Shown piece by piece: positions 1-9,774 of a stretch of 64,000 nt of DNA. The position numbers and the translations under genes were made by a program. The number at the start of each line of letters is the position of its first letter. Position 1 is the first letter of the stretch. The stretch lies in the NCBI GenBank assembly GCA_041905595.1, contig JAYRKT010000001.1:124001-188000 (forward strand), given 5' to 3'. The notes below the pieces were generated by a model that ran no database searches, was not told the DNA's origin, and saw nothing but the letters and a program-made list of their open reading frames with translations. Source of the DNA: Aliitabrizicola sp041905595 (GTDB lineage Bacteria; Pseudomonadota; Alphaproteobacteria; Rhodobacterales; Rhodobacteraceae).

Positions 1-1836
1 CGGCGGTTCGATCGAGAGCGGCAGATAGAAGCGGATGACGCTCCGCCCGACGTAAGAGGTGTAGAATTGCGCCTCGCCGCTGTCCTTGATGTGATCCTCG
101 ATCCGCCGGATCGCGTCTTCGCTGGCAAAGATCGAACTGGCGCGCGGCAGCTGGAAATCGACGATCAGTTCCAGCCGGTCCGAAGCCGGAAAGAACTGCC
201 GGTCGACATGGCGCAGGCCAATGACAGCCAGTGCAAACAGGCCAAGCGTCACGGCGATCGTCAACACGCGCATCTTCATCGCCACTGACAGAAAGCCCTG
301 ATACGCCCGCAGCACCGCCCCCGGCTTCTCGGCTTCTCCGGTCTCCGCGGGGGGCTTCAGCAGGACCGCACTGATCAGCGGAGCAAAGATCACCGCTACC
401 AACCAGGAGGCGATCAGCGCGATCCCCACGACGTAGAAGATCGAGATCGTGTATTCGCCGGCCGAGCTTTGCGCGAAGCCGATCGGCACGAAGCCCGCGA
501 TCGTGACCAACGTTCCGGTCAGCATTGGCGCTGCCAGGGTGCGGAAAGCGAATCCGGCGGCCTGGTCGATGGTCTCGCCGATCGCCAGCCGCCGCAGAAT
601 CGCGTCCACGGTCGTCATCGCGTCGTCAACCAACAGCGCAAGGGCAATGATCAGCGCCCCGAGTGAGATACGGTGCAGGTCCAGCCCGAAGGCCTGCATG
701 ACCAGGAACACGATGGCGAGCGTCACTGGAATGGCGATCGCGACGACCGCTCCGGGTCGGACTCCGAGGGCCAGGAAGCTGACGCCAAGAATGATGGCCA
801 CGGCCTGCCAGAGCGACTCGGTAAAGTCGCCAATCGCCTGGTCCACGACCACCGGCTGATCCGAGATCAGGATTGGCTCGATGCCGATCGGGAGTTCCGC
901 CCTGATGTTCGCCATAGCTTTGTCGATGTCGTGCCCAAGCGCCAGGATGTCCCCGCCCTCGGCCATCGAGATCGCAAGCGCGATCGCCCTTTGTCCGTTG
1001 ATCCGCAGCAGCGGCTGGGGCGGGTCGGACAGGGTCCGCCGGACCGTTGCGATGTCCCCCAGGCGGATCATCCGACCATTGGCGACCAGCGAAACATTCA
1101 GCAGGTCAGCCTCGTTCTCGAACGAGCCGGAGACGCGTATCGCGACATTCTCCTGCCCGGTGGTGATGACGCCCGCTGGACGCACGACGTTCTGTGCGGC
1201 GATCGCTTCGAAGATCCGGCCATAGTCGAGCCCCATCGCGGCCACGCGGTCGGGGAGGAACTCGAGCAGCACCTGCTCGTCCTGCACCCCGATCCATTCG
1301 ATCTTGGAAATGCCTTTCACCTGCCGCAGCAGCTCGGAACGGACCATGTCGACATTGTCGCGCAGTTCCCGATCCGAGAATCCGTCGGCGGTGAAACCGT
1401 AGATGATGCCGAACACATCCCCGAAGCTGTCGTTGAAGAATGGCCCCAGTACGCCGGGCGGCAGGGTATGGCGGATGTCGCCGACGCTGTTGCGCACCTC
1501 TTGCCAGACGGAGGGCACCCGGCCCGGCGGGAAGGATTCCTGCAGGTTGACATAGATCGTGACGATCCCCGGTCGGGTGATCGACTGCAGCGAGTCCAAA
1601 CCCGTCGTTTCCTCCAGCCGCCGTTCCAGACGGTCGGTCAGCTGGGTCTGGGTTTCCTCCATCGTGGCGCCGGGCCAGACGGCGGTCACGAGCATGGTCT
1701 TGATGGTGAAGCTCGGGTCCTCGTCCCGGCCGAGGTTGATGAAGGCGAAGGCGCCCGCGATGACCGCGACGATCATCAGGTAGATGGTCAGCTGGCGGCT
1801 TTTCAGCGCCCAGCTGGACAGATTGAAGCCGGTCAT
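1..1836 (-). CDS. RND efflux permease, HAE1-like, C-terminus cut by window edge
   Basis: This is the inner-membrane proton-driven pump of a tripartite RND exporter; 612 N-terminal residues are visible of roughly 1000 expected. Translation from ATG at 1836 gives a short cytoplasmic start, a first membrane helix (about residues 17-34), a long periplasmic porter region, and then the TM4 motif ALLVDDAMTTVD with the paired aspartates at about 404-405 that relay protons in this family. The start overlaps the stop of the upstream adaptor gene by four bases (ATGA), so the two are translationally coupled. It differs clearly from the second RND pump at 10-13 kb. The substrate is not predictable from sequence. 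Confidence 0.9.
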   Translation of the reverse strand, partial: MTGFNLSSWALKSRQLTIYLMIVAVIAGAFAFINLGRDEDPSFTIKTMLVTAVWPGATMEETQTQLTDRLERRLEETTGLDSLQSITRPGIVTIYVNLQESFPPGRVPSVWQEVRNSVGDIRHTLPPGVLGPFFNDSFGDVFGIIYGFTADGFSDRELRDNVDMVRSELLRQVKGISKIEWIGVQDEQVLLEFLPDRVAAMGLDYGRIFEAIAAQNVVRPAGVITTGQENVAIRVSGSFENEADLLNVSLVANGRMIRLGDIATVRRTLSDPPQPLLRINGQRAIALAISMAEGGDILALGHDIDKAMANIRAELPIGIEPILISDQPVVVDQAIGDFTESLWQAVAIILGVSFLALGVRPGAVVAIAIPVTLAIVFLVMQAFGLDLHRISLGALIIALALLVDDAMTTVDAILRRLAIGETIDQAAGFAFRTLAAPMLTGTLVTIAGFVPIGFAQSSAGEYTISIFYVVGIALIASWLVAVIFAPLISAVLLKPPAETGEAEKPGAVLRAYQGFLSVAMKMRVLTIAVTLGLFALAVIGLRHVDRQFFPASDRLELIVDFQLPRASSIFASEDAIRRIEDHIKDSGEAQFYTSYVGRSVIRFYLPLSIEPP

Positions 1837-2936
1837 TGCGCCGCTCCGGCCAATCGGACGGTCTGTCCGGGACGCAGTGCCTGCACGCCCGCCGTCACCA
1901 CGACATCGCCGGGTTCAAGGCCGGTCTCGACCAGCACGCTTGCCGGAAGAAAGCGCTCGACCTCGATATCACGCAGGCTCACCGCCATCGTGCCTTGGTC
2001 GATCACCCAGACAGCAGGCCCGGTTTCACTGCGCGTCAGCGCGGTTGCGGGGATCTCGATCACGGTTCCCTCGCCGAAGTCCGCGGTCCCGGTGACGGTG
2101 GACCCAAGACGAAGCTCGCCCGGCGGGTCGATCAGCCCGACGCGCACGCGGAAGGTTCCGGTGACCAGATCTGCGCGGGGCGCCACCTCGCGGATGCGGC
2201 CCTTGGTGCTGATCGTCGGGCTTTGTGACAGCGCGACGTTCACCTCGGGATCGGCGGGGCTGGTCTCAAGAATGTTGGCCGGGACATCGAAGACCGCATC
2301 AAGCCCGCCATCGCGTGCCACCTGAACCACCATGCGCCCCGGCTGGACAACCTCGCCCGGTTCCGCGCCGACCGCCGTCACGCGGCCCGGCGCGTCGGCA
2401 TAGAGCGCCGTGTCATTCAGGCGGCGCTTGGCGATCAGATACTGCGCACGCGCGGCATCGGCCTGCGACTCTGCCGTGGTGAGCCCTGTTTCCGCCCGGT
2501 CGAACGCCGCGCGCGAGGCGAAGCCGCGATCGTAAAGCTGACGCTGACGGTCGAAGTTCGTCCGCGCTTCGGACAGCTGGCCCTCGGCCGCGGTCATCGA
2601 GGCTTCGGCGGCGCGCAGGCCGTTTTCCTCGTCGGTCGCGTCGAGACGCGCCAGGAACTGCCCAGCCTCGACCTGGTCGCCCACGCCCACCGCCCGCTCG
2701 GTCATCCGCCCGCCAATGCGGAAGGCAAGATCGACCTGGACCTGGCTTTCGATGATGCCAGCCAGAGAGACGGTGTTGCCGAGCGTCTGCGGCTGGACCG
2801 TGACGCTGCGCACGGGACGCGCCTGTTCCTCGGCCTGCTTCTCTTCCTCACCCTTGCAGGCGCCGAGCGTGGCGACGACCCCCAGAACCAGCGCCAGTCG
2901 GGTCACGTTGCGCAGGTTTGCCAGCGGTTTGGGCAT
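1833..2936 (-). CDS. RND periplasmic adaptor lipoprotein (membrane fusion protein)
   Basis: A 367-residue HlyD/AcrA-type adaptor that bridges the inner-membrane permease to an outer-membrane channel. The start at 2936 is chosen because AAGGAG lies just upstream and it gives a clean lipoprotein signal ending in the lipobox LGAC with Cys27 as acylation site; an upstream in-frame extension lacks a signal. A barrel-sandwich segment (AFRIGGRMTERAVGVGDQVEAG), an alanine-rich coiled-coil hairpin at about 85-155 and a C-terminal membrane-proximal domain follow. It overlaps the permease by four bases. No outer-membrane factor gene is visible here. Confidence 0.9.
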   Translation of the reverse strand: MPKPLANLRNVTRLALVLGVVATLGACKGEEEKQAEEQARPVRSVTVQPQTLGNTVSLAGIIESQVQVDLAFRIGGRMTERAVGVGDQVEAGQFLARLDATDEENGLRAAEASMTAAEGQLSEARTNFDRQRQLYDRGFASRAAFDRAETGLTTAESQADAARAQYLIAKRRLNDTALYADAPGRVTAVGAEPGEVVQPGRMVVQVARDGGLDAVFDVPANILETSPADPEVNVALSQSPTISTKGRIREVAPRADLVTGTFRVRVGLIDPPGELRLGSTVTGTADFGEGTVIEIPATALTRSETGPAVWVIDQGTMAVSLRDIEVERFLPASVLVETGLEPGDVVVTAGVQALRPGQTVRLAGAAQ

Positions 2937-3053
2937 GGAAGGCTCCTTGGTCAGCCGGTCGCCCTTTCCGGGGCGACGGAGTGTCGGTCTGCTCGGCGGC
3001 GCGACTCCGGAGGACCCGTCGCCGCGGCGCAAGATTCTAGTTCTGGCGTGGAC

Positions 3054-4613
3054 TTACGCCGGCCCAAGCGGAATGCCCAGCAGATACCAGGCAATGATAA
3101 GCAGCGTCCACAGGACCAGAAGGACGGCCGTATAGGGCAGCATCAGCGCGACGATCGTGCCGATGCCGGCGTTCTTCTCATACTTCTGCGCAAAGCCCAC
3201 CATCACGGCCAGGTAGACATTCAGCGGGGTAATGACGTTCATCGGGCTGTCGCCGACGCGGTACGTCGCCAGCACAAGGTTCGGATCGCCGCCAAGCCGC
3301 ATGAACAGCGGCACGAAGACCGGGGCAAGGATCGCCCATTTTGCCAGCGCTCCGGTCAGAATGATGTCGATGATCGCAACAACGATGACGAAGAGGATGA
3401 TGTAGGCCGTCGCGCCGAGCGAGGTCGTCTGCAGGAAGTCGGCCAGGTTGACCGCCAGGACCGTCGCGAGGTTCGTGTAGTTGAAGAAGGCGATGAAGTT
3501 CGCGATAACGAAGAGCAGGAAGATCATCCCGGCGAGGTTGCTCCAGGTCTTCACCACCAGTCCGATGGCCGCCGTCGCATTCGCGATCGTGCCAGCGCCG
3601 CGCCCGTAGGCATAGCCCACCACAAGGAAGAGAAGACTGATCAGAATTATGAGACCAGACATGAAGGGTGAGCCGGCAAGGATGCCGCCGGTGTCCTGAT
3701 TGCGCAGGATGCCCGACCACGCCCCCCAGGAAATGGGCGGCGCGGTCAGCAGCGCGATCACCACCACGAAACCAAGGAAGGCGCGACCCGCATATTTCAA
3801 ACCCTGCTGTTCGCTGCCCGACAGGCCGGTTGCCGCCTCGACCGGCACACCGCCGGTATAGGGCCCAAGCCGCGGTTCGACGAAGCGTTCGGTCAGAATG
3901 GTGCAGATGATGCCCATCAGAAGCGACGAGGCGATCATGAAGTAGAGGTTGCCGACGATCGGGATGGTGGCATTCGGGTTCACCGTGCGGATCGCGTCAT
4001 TCGTCACCTCGACCAGCAGGCCGTCCGTCGGCGTCGGAAAGAAGTTCACCAGGAACACCGCTGCCACACCGGAAAAGCCCGCGGCCAAACCCGCAAGCGG
4101 ATGGCGGCCCATGCTGTGGAAGGCCGCCGCGGCCAGCGGCACGAGCACGAGGTATCCGGCGTCTGCGGCGATCGAAGAGACGACACCGACCATCACGATC
4201 ATGAAGGTGAAGATCGACCGCGGCGCGGCGGCCACCAGTTTGCGAACAAGCGTGGCGATCAGGCCAGACTCTTCGGCCAGACCGACACCGATCATCGCGA
4301 CGAGGATGACGCCAACACCAGTGAAGCCGAGGAAGTTCGCCACCGGCGAAGTCAGCATGAAGCGGATGCCATCGGGCGACAGCAGACTGCGAACGGAAGC
4401 AGACTGCTCGGCGATGTCGTTGGTGGCGAGGTCGAAGCCCTCATAAGTCACAGTCGTGCCGAGGGCGCCGAAGATCACCGACAGGACGATCACGATCCCG
4501 ATCAGGATGAAGAAAATGATCGCCGGATGGGGCACCATGTTGCCGACGCGCTCGATCGTTCCAAGGAAACCGGACATTCCCTCCGGCTTGGAGTCCTGCG
4601 GTTGCTTGGCCAC
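3054..4613 (-). CDS. AbgT-family transporter (p-aminobenzoyl-glutamate type)
   Basis: A 519-residue polytopic membrane protein of the AbgT family, whose members import p-aminobenzoyl-glutamate or export sulfonamides. It starts like other family members with IERVGNMVPHPAIIFFILIG and has about a dozen hydrophobic helices and the conserved end segment GDSPMNVITPLNVYLAVMVG. I chose GTG at 4613 because AGGGGGA lies about eight bases upstream; the frame stays open to 5147 but that extension reads as low-complexity antisense of the neighbouring gene. It is divergent from the DASS transporter at 4816. An M20-family peptidase two genes away recalls the E. coli abgAB-abgT arrangement, but the substrate is not proven. 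Confidence 0.85.
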   Translation of the reverse strand: MAKQPQDSKPEGMSGFLGTIERVGNMVPHPAIIFFILIGIVIVLSVIFGALGTTVTYEGFDLATNDIAEQSASVRSLLSPDGIRFMLTSPVANFLGFTGVGVILVAMIGVGLAEESGLIATLVRKLVAAAPRSIFTFMIVMVGVVSSIAADAGYLVLVPLAAAAFHSMGRHPLAGLAAGFSGVAAVFLVNFFPTPTDGLLVEVTNDAIRTVNPNATIPIVGNLYFMIASSLLMGIICTILTERFVEPRLGPYTGGVPVEAATGLSGSEQQGLKYAGRAFLGFVVVIALLTAPPISWGAWSGILRNQDTGGILAGSPFMSGLIILISLLFLVVGYAYGRGAGTIANATAAIGLVVKTWSNLAGMIFLLFVIANFIAFFNYTNLATVLAVNLADFLQTTSLGATAYIILFVIVVAIIDIILTGALAKWAILAPVFVPLFMRLGGDPNLVLATYRVGDSPMNVITPLNVYLAVMVGFAQKYEKNAGIGTIVALMLPYTAVLLVLWTLLIIAWYLLGIPLGPA

Positions 4614-4815
4614 GACAAATCCCCCTGCAATACCGGCACTACGCGCGCCGTTTTGCCAAGACCATGGCACGGAACCGCTTTTCGCGGCAAGCATGACGGC
4701 CGAATGGCCAAGAAGAATTTCGGCTGCCGGCATCGGAGGCGTCGGTTTAAAGGTTGCCCCCCCTGCCGGCTTGCGTCCATTATCCCGCCACGACTGCAAG
4801 TGATCGGGGGATGGT

Positions 4816-6621
4816 GTGAGCGATATCTGGACCGTATTTGCGATCGTCGGCGGAATCATCGTCCTGTTCATCTGGGATCGCCTGCCGGTCATCGCTGTCT
4901 GCATCGCTGCGGCGCTCGCCCTGTGGGCAACTGGCGTTCTCTCGCTGAACCAGGCGCTTGCCGGTTTCGGCGACCCTGCTGTCATTTTCATCGCGTCGCT
5001 TTTCGTGGTTTCCGCAGGGCTCGAGGTTTCCGGCGTCACGGCCTGGGCCGGACAGATCCTGATCAAGCAGGCTGGTGAAAGCCGCACCCGGCTGATCGTG
5101 CTGATGATGGCCTTCGTCGGCGTTCTGGCGGCACTCATCAGCGTCAATGGCGCGGTAGCCGCTTTGCTGCCGGTGGTGGTGGTGATGGCGATCCGGCTAG
5201 GACGGGCACCTTCGCAGCTGCTGATGCCGCTGGTCTTCGGCGCGCATTGCGGATCACAGCTAATGCTGACCGGCAGCCCGGTGAACGTGCTGGTCGTGGA
5301 AGCCTCTGAAAATGCCCAGGCGGGCGGTTTCGGCTATTTCGAGTTTGCGCTCGTTGGCATTCCACTGGTCCTGGGCTGCATCGCGATCGTTGTCCTGTTC
5401 GGGGAAAAGCTTCTGCCGAACCGCACCAGCGAAACGCTGCCCCCGGACCTGAGCCGCCATGCCATGACGCTGGTCGAGCAATACCGGTTGTCGAGCGACG
5501 TTCACCAGTTGCGCGTCCGGGCCGGATCCCCGCTGATCGGAACTCCGCGCGACGAGCTGGGCAAGGTCGCGACCGGTGGCCTGAGCTTCGTCACCCTGAA
5601 GGATCACGAGGGCCGTCCGATCCGCAGTGACTCAGTGGCCGAGAACGACATCCTGGTCCTCAAGGGTCCTGCAGATGCGGCGGCAGACCTGGCCGTCGAG
5701 CAAGGTCTTGCCTTCCGCGAGGACATCCCGTCCGGCGGCGTGACGGACCAGCTTTTCAACCGCGACTCCGGTCTGGCCGAGGTGCTGGTGCCGCCGCGCT
5801 CGCCATTGATCGGGCAGCGGTTCTTCCCCGGCATGGTGACCGAAAGCGGCGACCTGATCGTGCTCGCTATCCAGCGGCAGGGCGCCGACCTCTCCCCGGG
5901 CGAGTCGCTGGCGGCCGGCGACACGATGCTCTTGCAAGGCACATGGTCGGCGCTGGACAAGCGGTTGCATCCGGCTGAGGTGCTGGTGGTCAATTCGCCC
6001 GATCTGGTCCGTCGGCAGGCGGTACCCATGGGGCCGGGTGCACAGACGGTGCTGATCGCGCTCGGGCTGATGGTGATCCTGCTCGCGACTGGGGTTGTGC
6101 CGCCGGCCGTCGCCGGCCTTATCGCCGCGGGCATCATCCTTCTGACCGGGGTGCTGAGCGTCGACGGGGTCTACCGTTCGATCAACTGGACCACCGTGAT
6201 CCTTGTCGGCGCTCTGACCCCGCTGTCGACCGCGATGGAACAGACGGGTGCGGCAAGAATGCTGGCAGACGGGCTCGTCAGCGCCGTGGGCGATTCCGGG
6301 CCGCGGATGCTTCTTGCGGCCCTGTTCCTGTTCTCAGCCGTCCTGGGACAGGTGATCTCGAATACCGCGACCTCGCTGATCGTGATCCCGATCGCAGTGG
6401 TGGCGGCGCAGGAAATGGGCATTTCGGTGCAGCCGGTACTGATGAGCGTCTCGGTCGCCTGTGCGGCAGCCCTGCTGACGCCGGTCGCCACGCCGACGAA
6501 CCTGATGGTGATGGAACCGGGCGCCTACAAATTCGGGGATTACTGGAAGCTCGGGCTGCCGATGATGATCTGGTACTTCATTCTGTCGGTGTTCTACGTT
6601 CCGATGATCTGGCCATTCTGA
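4816..6621 (+). CDS. SLC13/DASS family permease with two RCK_C (TrkA_C) domains
   Basis: A 601-residue divalent-anion/sodium-symporter family protein. N-terminal helices (about 1-200) include the SXPXN-like hairpin motif MLTGSPVNVLVVE; the cytoplasmic middle (about 205-390) contains two RCK_C-like units beginning near HQLRVRAGSPLIGTP and LAEVLVPPRSPLIGQ; the last third is membrane again with a second hairpin TPVATPTNLMVMEPG. Such RCK_C-containing members are often annotated as sulfate or carboxylate transporters. Translation starts at GTG with GGGGGA upstream; an ATG five bases earlier hits a stop at once. The 202-base gap to the AbgT gene must hold both divergent promoters. Confidence 0.88.
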   Translation: MSDIWTVFAIVGGIIVLFIWDRLPVIAVCIAAALALWATGVLSLNQALAGFGDPAVIFIASLFVVSAGLEVSGVTAWAGQILIKQAGESRTRLIVLMMAFVGVLAALISVNGAVAALLPVVVVMAIRLGRAPSQLLMPLVFGAHCGSQLMLTGSPVNVLVVEASENAQAGGFGYFEFALVGIPLVLGCIAIVVLFGEKLLPNRTSETLPPDLSRHAMTLVEQYRLSSDVHQLRVRAGSPLIGTPRDELGKVATGGLSFVTLKDHEGRPIRSDSVAENDILVLKGPADAAADLAVEQGLAFREDIPSGGVTDQLFNRDSGLAEVLVPPRSPLIGQRFFPGMVTESGDLIVLAIQRQGADLSPGESLAAGDTMLLQGTWSALDKRLHPAEVLVVNSPDLVRRQAVPMGPGAQTVLIALGLMVILLATGVVPPAVAGLIAAGIILLTGVLSVDGVYRSINWTTVILVGALTPLSTAMEQTGAARMLADGLVSAVGDSGPRMLLAALFLFSAVLGQVISNTATSLIVIPIAVVAAQEMGISVQPVLMSVSVACAAALLTPVATPTNLMVMEPGAYKFGDYWKLGLPMMIWYFILSVFYVPMIWPF

Positions 6622-6688
6622 GGCCGGTTACGGATTTCTGCCCCGGGCTGCAGGGTCGACGGGGCATGTGTGAAGGGAGGGTTACACA

Positions 6689-8065
6689 ATGTCCGATCTG
6701 GACAAGGTTCTGGCACATATCGACGCCGATCTCGACAACGCGCTCGACCGGCTGTTCCAGACGGTGCGGATGAAGTCGATCTCGACCGATCCGGCCTATG
6801 CCGGCGAAACCCGCGCCTGTGCCGAATGGCATTCGAAGGATCTTGAGGCGATCGGCTTCAAATCCGAGGTGCGCGACACGCCCGGCCACCCGATCGTCCT
6901 GGGCAAGAACCACGACGCCAAGGGCACCAAGGTGCTGTTCTATGGCCATTACGACGTGCAGCCCGCCGACCCGCTCGAGTTGTGGGAAGGCGAGCCCTTC
7001 GAGCCGAAGATCGTCACGCTGCCGGATGGGTCCAAGGAAATCCGCGGACGCGGGGCCTCCGACGACAAGGGCCAGATGATGACCTTCATCGAGGCCTGCC
7101 GCGCGTGGAGGGCGGTCACGGGCAAGCTGCCGATCCCGATCACCATCCTGCTGGAAGGCGAGGAAGAGTCGGGTGGCGCCAACCTGCCCGGCTTCCTCGA
7201 TGCCGCGAAGGATGAACTGAAGGCCGATGTCGCGATGATCTGCGACACCAACATGTGGGACAAGGAAACCCCGGCGATCACAACCAGCCTGCGGGGGCTC
7301 TGCGCCGAGGAAATCTGCATCCACGCCGCCGACCGTGACCTGCATTCGGGCTTCTACGGCTCGGCCGCCGCGAACCCCAACCACATCCTTGCCCGCATCA
7401 TCGCCGACCTGCGCGATGCCGATGGCCGTATCACCATCCCCGGGTTCTATGACGGTGTCCCGGAACCTTCGCCCGATCTGCTCGCGGGCTGGGACAAGCT
7501 CGGCTTCTCGGAAAAAGCCTTCCTCGGCGAGGTTGGCCTGTCGATCCCTGCTGGCGAAAAGGGCCGCTCCGTGCTCGAACAGACCTGGTCCCGTCCGACC
7601 TGCGAGGTCAATGGGATGCATGGCGGCTATATTGGCGACGGGTTCAAGACCGTGATCCCCGCCGTCGCCTCGGCCAAGATCAGTTTCCGCCTCGTCTATG
7701 ACCAGGACCCGCACAAGATCCGCGCCGCCTTCCGCGACTTCGTGAATGCCCGCGTACCCAAGGACTGCCGGGTGGAGTTCACCGAGTTCGGCTCGGGCCG
7801 TGCCGTGGCCTTCGAGGTCTCCGCCCCCGCCTTCCAGCGCACGCAAGCGGCGATGTCGGACGAGTGGGGCAAGCAGGCGGCCTTTGTCGGCGGCGGCGGG
7901 TCGATCCCGGTCACCACGATGATCAAGGAAAAGCTTGGCATGGACGTGGTGATGGCGGGCTTCGGCCTCAGCGATGACCGCATCCACAGCCCGAACGAGA
8001 AATACAGCCTGACGAGCTTCCACAAGGGCATCCGGTCCTGGGCCCGGGTTCTGGCCGCTCTCTGA
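6689..8065 (+). CDS. M20-family metallopeptidase (dipeptidase)
   Basis: A 458-residue cytosolic di-zinc peptidase of the M20 family (carnosinase/CNDP-like dipeptidases). Metal and catalytic motifs are intact: FYGHYDVQP (His87, Asp89), RGASDDKGQ (bridging Asp125), LLEGEEESGG (catalytic Glu158 and metal Glu159), a later Asp in CDTNMWD, and the final metal histidine in HSPNEKY. A GGAGGG-type ribosome site precedes ATG 6689. It follows the DASS transporter by 67 bases and is followed at eight bases by the beta-helix protein, suggesting one transcript. Cleavage of a peptide or aminoacyl compound imported by a neighbouring transporter is plausible but inferred. Confidence 0.9.
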   Translation: MSDLDKVLAHIDADLDNALDRLFQTVRMKSISTDPAYAGETRACAEWHSKDLEAIGFKSEVRDTPGHPIVLGKNHDAKGTKVLFYGHYDVQPADPLELWEGEPFEPKIVTLPDGSKEIRGRGASDDKGQMMTFIEACRAWRAVTGKLPIPITILLEGEEESGGANLPGFLDAAKDELKADVAMICDTNMWDKETPAITTSLRGLCAEEICIHAADRDLHSGFYGSAAANPNHILARIIADLRDADGRITIPGFYDGVPEPSPDLLAGWDKLGFSEKAFLGEVGLSIPAGEKGRSVLEQTWSRPTCEVNGMHGGYIGDGFKTVIPAVASAKISFRLVYDQDPHKIRAAFRDFVNARVPKDCRVEFTEFGSGRAVAFEVSAPAFQRTQAAMSDEWGKQAAFVGGGGSIPVTTMIKEKLGMDVVMAGFGLSDDRIHSPNEKYSLTSFHKGIRSWARVLAAL

Positions 8066-8073
8066 GGCCCCCG

Positions 8074-9774
8074 GTGTCGGACGCTGACCGGCACCCCGAC
8101 CTGCACCGCCGCTTCGGTGCCCTCAGCCGGGCCGAAGCGGTGCTGGTCGATAATATCGGCATCGGGCATTTCGACCGTCTCGGCGGCCTGCCCGAGGCCG
8201 GCGACGCTGACCGCGAGGTGCGGGCCGACCTGATCCGCGCGCTGCTCCTGGGTGGCGAGGGCATCCCGAAGATGCATGAAAAAGGCATCCGGGTGTCCGG
8301 CGCCTGGATCAGCGGCATCCTCGACCTCGAGGGCTGCCGGATCCCGCACGACATCGGTCTTCTCGATTGCCGGTTCGAGGCGACGCCGGTGCTGCGCTCC
8401 GCTGTGGTCGATACCGTGTCCTTCGACGGCTCGGTGCTGCCCGGACTTGCCGCTGACCGGGTCGACCTGCGCGGCGACCTGCTGCTGCGGGCGGCGCAGG
8501 TCGGCGGGCCGATCGCCCTTCGCGGGGCGCGCATCGGCGGAGACTTCGCGATGGACGGCGCAGAGCTTGCCCATGCCGACGACCGTGCGCTGAGTGCCGA
8601 GCGGATCGCGATCCGGGGCGGGGCGCTGTTCCGGGGGACAAGGGTCCAGGGCAGCGTAGCCCTGCCCGGTGCGCGCATCGGTGGCGATCTCGATTTCGTG
8701 GGCGCGCATCTGGAACGCCACGACGGCCCGGCGATCGAGGCGGATGCGGTGCAGATCAACGGCGACCTCATCCTGCGCCGGATCGAGGCGACGGGTCGCG
8801 TGACGGCCGTCTCGGCCAAGATCGACGGCGATGCCGATGCCTCGGGCGCAGGCATCTGGGCTCCGGGTGAGATCGCCCTGAACCTGAACCGAAGCGAGGT
8901 CGGGGGTGCCTTTTTTCTGCGGGACGGCGCCGTGATCGACGGGGCGCTCAGCCTGATGGGCGCAACGCTCGGTGCCATCGTCGATGAGTCCGACTGCTGG
9001 CCCAAGACGGGGGACCTGCTCTTGAACCGCTGCCGCTACGGCGGATTCCTCGGCGCGCCCGTTGCCGCCCGTGAAAGGCTGGACTGGCTGTCACGACAGG
9101 ACCCGGCGCGGTGGGGCGAGGATTTCTGGCCGCAACCCTATGAACAGCTCGCCCGGGTGCTGGGCGAGATGGGTCATCAGGAAGACAAGCGCTCGGTCCT
9201 GATCGCGAAGGAGCGGTTGCAGCGTCGTGCCCGTATCAGGCGGGCCCGCAGCCTGCCGCGAAAGGCGCTTCTGTGGATGTCCGACAGGCTGCTCTGGGCG
9301 ACCACCGGCTACGGTCGCCTGCCGCTTCTGGCGCTGATCTGGATCCTCGCCTTCTGGCTGCTCGGCGGGGTCTACTATGCCTGGCTCGAACGGACCGACG
9401 CGTTGCGCCCCAATTCCCCGGTCGTGCTCCGCTCGCCCGAATGGGTGCTGTGCGGGGTGCCTCAGGGCCAGACACTCTTCCTGCCGTCGGTCGGACTAGA
9501 GCGCGAGGGGCGCGCCCAGCCCGGTCAGGCACAGTTGTCCTGCTTTAAGTCGCAGCCCGAAGCGAACGCCTATCCCAAGTTCAGCGCATTGATGCTGTCG
9601 GCCGACATGATCTTTCCCGGTCTCGGGAGCGGGCAGAAGGATTACTGGTCGCCCGATACGCGGGTGACGGTGGGCTATATCGGCAAGCTTTACGCCTATT
9701 TCCAGACGCTCGCCGGCCTTGGCCTTGGTCTGCTGGCGGTCGCGGGGTTCAGCGGGATCGTGCGGTCGGACTAA
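8074..9774 (+). CDS. Unrecognised membrane protein with N-terminal beta-helix-like repeats
   Basis: 566 residues from GTG 8074; I do not recognise a named family. Residues about 60-300 form degenerate short repeats rich in GDL, GGDF and GA(R/T)IGG units (for example ALRGARIGGDFAMDGAEL, ALPGARIGGDLDFVGAHL), as expected of a right-handed beta-helix related to bactofilin or pentapeptide folds. A basic stretch near 380-400 (RLQRRARIRRARSLPRK) precedes a membrane helix (about 416-437), then a roughly 100-residue loop with two cysteines, and a second helix at the extreme C-terminus (about 540-563). So the helix domain is probably cytoplasmic, with a small external loop. It follows the M20 peptidase at eight bases. 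Its stop overlaps the convergent gene at 9771. Confidence 0.75.
   Translation: MSDADRHPDLHRRFGALSRAEAVLVDNIGIGHFDRLGGLPEAGDADREVRADLIRALLLGGEGIPKMHEKGIRVSGAWISGILDLEGCRIPHDIGLLDCRFEATPVLRSAVVDTVSFDGSVLPGLAADRVDLRGDLLLRAAQVGGPIALRGARIGGDFAMDGAELAHADDRALSAERIAIRGGALFRGTRVQGSVALPGARIGGDLDFVGAHLERHDGPAIEADAVQINGDLILRRIEATGRVTAVSAKIDGDADASGAGIWAPGEIALNLNRSEVGGAFFLRDGAVIDGALSLMGATLGAIVDESDCWPKTGDLLLNRCRYGGFLGAPVAARERLDWLSRQDPARWGEDFWPQPYEQLARVLGEMGHQEDKRSVLIAKERLQRRARIRRARSLPRKALLWMSDRLLWATTGYGRLPLLALIWILAFWLLGGVYYAWLERTDALRPNSPVVLRSPEWVLCGVPQGQTLFLPSVGLEREGRAQPGQAQLSCFKSQPEANAYPKFSALMLSADMIFPGLGSGQKDYWSPDTRVTVGYIGKLYAYFQTLAGLGLGLLAVAGFSGIVRSD

Noticed and set aside
673..2325. A 550-codon open frame on the plus strand opposite the RND operon
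   Set aside because: It is a shadow of the permease and adaptor genes, with no start signal and antisense-like composition.
4614..5147. N-terminal extension of the AbgT transporter to 5147
   Set aside because: The added residues are low-complexity antisense of the DASS gene; GTG 4613 has a good ribosome site and matches the family N-terminus.
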